From DASPHG01 sp035629775 (GTDB lineage: Bacteria > Actinomycetota > Thermoleophilia > Solirubrobacterales > Thermoleophilaceae), in the NCBI GenBank assembly GCA_035629775.1, contig DASPHG010000066.1:1-29300 (forward strand): 29,300 nt of DNA. Direction: 5' to 3'. Shown in pieces: positions 27,833-29,300 of this stretch (positions within the stretch are counted from its first letter, which is position 1; each line of letters opens with the position of its first letter). The notes under the pieces are model-generated. The model did no database searches. It saw nothing but the letters and a program-made list of their open reading frames with translations, and was not told the origin of the DNA. A program made the translations under genes and the position numbers.

Positions 27833-28455
27833 GAGTCCTCGTCCCTGAAGTAATCCTCGAGCGCCTGTCGCACCCTCGAGCGCGCGCGGTGAAGAAGCAC
27901 CCTCTGGTTGGTATCCCCGACGCCCAACTCGTTACGCACGTCCTCGCTGCTCCAGCCCTCGACGTCCCGCAGCACGATCGCTGCCCGCTGGTTGGGCGGC
28001 AGCGTCTCGATCGTGCGGAAGATCAGCTCGCGCACCTCGCCGGCCAGCAGGCGCTCGTCCGGCTCCGTGCTCCACACGCACGGCGGAATCGCCCAGTGCC
28101 GCGGCGCCCGTTCCGCCTCGGGCGGGATGAACCGGTCCGGGTCCACCGCGTGACCCTCTTCCTCGCCGGCGACCGACGAGAAGGGCACGGTGCGACCCTC
28201 GCGCGTCCCGCGCGTCTTGGCGATGTTGGCCAGGATCCGGAAGATCCAGGTCTTGAGGGACGAGCGCTCCTCGAACCGGTCGAGCCCGTTGAGCACGCCG
28301 AGCCACGTCTCCTGCGCGACCTCCTCGGCGACGGCCTGGCTCGAGACGTAGAGCCGGGCCACCCGCACCAGTGACGGGTGGAGCCGGTCGACCAGCTCCG
28401 CGAAGGCCGCCTCGTCGCCCGTCCGCAGGGCGGCGATGACGCGCGCGTCGTCCAC
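27829..28455 (-). CDS. ECF RNA polymerase sigma factor
   Basis: 208 residues. Region 2 lies in residues about 10-80 (Glu-Glu-Val-Ala-Gln-Glu-Thr-Trp-Leu-Gly-Val-Leu; Leu-Lys-Thr-Trp-Ile-Phe-Arg-Ile-Leu). Region 4 lies in about 150-200 (Leu-Pro-Pro-Asn-Gln-Arg-Ala-Ala-Ile-Val-Leu-Arg-Asp-Val-Glu-Gly-Trp). The linker is long, with Arg-His-Trp-Ala-Ile-Pro-Pro. The start is GTG at 28455, chosen because a -10 box (TACAGT) sits 7 bases before it and Val-Asp-Asp-Ala-Arg-Val-Ile is the usual start of such factors. It should direct RNA polymerase to stress genes and is controlled by the overlapping anti-sigma gene. Its regulon cannot be told from here. Confidence 0.93.
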   Translation of the reverse strand: MDDARVIAALRTGDEAAFAELVDRLHPSLVRVARLYVSSQAVAEEVAQETWLGVLNGLDRFEERSSLKTWIFRILANIAKTRGTREGRTVPFSSVAGEEEGHAVDPDRFIPPEAERAPRHWAIPPCVWSTEPDERLLAGEVRELIFRTIETLPPNQRAAIVLRDVEGWSSEDVRNELGVGDTNQRVLLHRARSRVRQALEDYFRDEDS

Positions 28456-28468
28456 GCAGGCGACTGTA
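28456..28468 (-). promoter_or_regulatory. Leaderless promoter of the ECF sigma gene
   Basis: On the minus strand TACAGT (plus 28463-28468) is followed by 7 bases and the GTG at 28455. Confidence 0.6.
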
Positions 28469-28489
28469 ACGCGCGCGGACGAGCGCGGA

Positions 28490-28501
28490 TAGGGTGGCGT
28501 T
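28490..28501 (+). promoter_or_regulatory. Leaderless promoter of the second SDR
   Basis: TAGGGT (28490-28495) is followed by 6 bases and the ATG at 28502. It has the same hexamer and spacing as the first SDR gene. Confidence 0.6.
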
Positions 28502-29245
28502 ATGGCGCCACTGGAGGGGAAGGTCGTGGCGATCACGGGTGCGTCCTCGGGCATCGGCGAGGCGACCGCGATCGCACTCGCGGAGGCCGGTGCGCGCGTC
28601 TCGCTCGGCGCGCGCCGGGCCGACCGGCTCGACGCGCTCGTCGAGCAGATCGGGTCAGATCGCGCGCTCGCCATCGAGACCGACATCACGGACGAGGAGC
28701 AGGCGCGGGCGTTCATCCAGCGCACAAAGGACGAGCTCGGGTCGGTGGACGTCCTCGTCAACAACGCCGGTGTGATGCTGCTTGGGCTTCTGCTGATGCA
28801 GGAGTCGAACGACTGGCGCCGGATGATCGAGGTGAACCAGCTCGGCCTCCTCTACTGCTCGCACGAGGCGCTCAAGGTGATGACCGAGCAGGGCGGCGGC
28901 CACATCATCAACGTCTCGTCGGTCGCCGGCCGCATCGCCGCGCTCGGGTCCGCCGTCTACAACATGACCAAGTGGGGCGTGACGGGTTTCTCGGAGGCGC
29001 TTCGCCAGGAGGGCATCCACGTGAACGTGCGCGTGACCTGTATCGAGCCGGGCTTCGTCGAGACCGAGCTCCAGGGCCACAACACGAACCCGATGGTGGT
29101 CGACGCGATGGAGAAGTCGCAGGCGGAGATCGGGAAGGTCCTCGAGGCAAAGGACATCGCGAACGCGATCCTCTACGCCGTCTCGCAGCCCGAGCACGTC
29201 GGCATCAACGAGGTGCTCGTGCGGCCGACCAAGCAGGCCCGCTGA
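28502..29245 (+). CDS. Short-chain dehydrogenase/reductase
   Basis: 247 residues of a classical SDR. Cofactor motif Thr-Gly-Ala-Ser-Ser-Gly-Ile-Gly is at residues 13-20, with Ala-Arg-Arg after the second strand pointing to NADP(H). Asn-Asn-Ala-Gly-Val-Met follows, then the catalytic Ser in Asn-Val-Ser-Ser-Val-Ala-Gly, and Tyr153/Lys157. Pro-Gly-Phe-Val-Glu-Thr-Glu-Leu is the usual loop before the substrate lid. It is most like the YdfG/serine-3-dehydrogenase-like group; the substrate is unknown. The stop lies 1 base from the stop of the convergent rhodanese-like gene. Confidence 0.92.
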   Translation: MAPLEGKVVAITGASSGIGEATAIALAEAGARVSLGARRADRLDALVEQIGSDRALAIETDITDEEQARAFIQRTKDELGSVDVLVNNAGVMLLGLLLMQESNDWRRMIEVNQLGLLYCSHEALKVMTEQGGGHIINVSSVAGRIAALGSAVYNMTKWGVTGFSEALRQEGIHVNVRVTCIEPGFVETELQGHNTNPMVVDAMEKSQAEIGKVLEAKDIANAILYAVSQPEHVGINEVLVRPTKQAR

Positions 29246-29246
29246 C

Positions 29247-29300
29247 TCAGCCCCGCTCGACCGGCCAGCCGTGGCGCTCCCACGTGCCGACGCCGCCCTC
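29247..29300 (-). CDS. Probable rhodanese-domain protein, C-terminal end only
   Basis: Only the last 17 codons and a TGA stop (plus 29247-29249) are in the window. They read Glu-Gly-Gly-Val-Gly-Thr-Trp-Glu-Arg-His-Gly-Trp-Pro-Val-Glu-Arg-Gly. This matches the end of rhodanese-like sulfurtransferase domains (Gly-Gly-x-x-x-Trp, then Gly-x-Pro-Val). The active-site Cys is outside the window. The call rests on this short match and on the tight convergent placement. Confidence 0.55.
   Translation of the reverse strand, partial: EGGVGTWERHGWPVERG

Overview
The window is GC-rich, gene-dense bacterial chromosome, read here as an actinobacterium of the Thermoleophilia/Solirubrobacterales type. The reasons are very high GC, many GTG starts, genes packed with 4-base overlaps, many TAnnnT boxes 6 to 9 bases before start codons (leaderless transcription), a subtilase tail made of Ala-Arg-Trp-Ser repeats, and the order rpmE, DUF1385, prfA, prmC, tsaC, glyA, wecA-like. 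The assignment rests on gene content and style, not on a search. No IS element, prophage, CRISPR array, rRNA or complete tRNA was seen, and no gap between genes exceeds 300 bases.

Layout. 1-2035: end of a collagen-like surface protein, then a small secreted protein. 2044-5663: electron-transfer flavoprotein operon etfB-etfA-etfD behind a perfect palindromic operator. 5617-11423: DUF559 protein, SDR, penicillin-acylase-family enzyme, lipoprotein and a divergent GpsA-like dehydrogenase. 11428-15964 (minus strand): a secreted subtilase with Trp repeats and a 913-residue membrane protein with both GGDEF and HD-GYP domains. 16041-21711: L31, a CARDB protein, DUF1385, RF1, PrmC, TsaC and GlyA. 21708-25188: a FetAB-like exporter and a convergent CDF metal exporter lie between glyA and the wecA-like gene. 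25185-28455 (minus strand): ECF sigma factor, zinc-finger anti-sigma factor, YjbQ, a radical SAM protein under a LexA-type box, and an MscS channel. 28502-29300: a second SDR and the last 17 residues of a probable rhodanese.

How the genes fit together. The etf operon would pass electrons from acyl-CoA dehydrogenases through EtfAB to EtfD and the quinone pool; its operator overlaps the promoter. RF1 and its methylase PrmC overlap by 4 bases and are probably translationally coupled. FetAB and the CDF protein form a metal-export pair. The sigma/anti-sigma/YjbQ genes form one overlapping unit.

Most worth checking: the GGDEF/HD-GYP protein that carries two copies of one membrane module; the EtfD Fe-S loop that lacks its fourth cysteine; the LexA-type box on the radical SAM start codon; the Ala-Arg-Trp-Ser tail; the apparent CTG start of fetA; and the prevalence of leaderless promoters.
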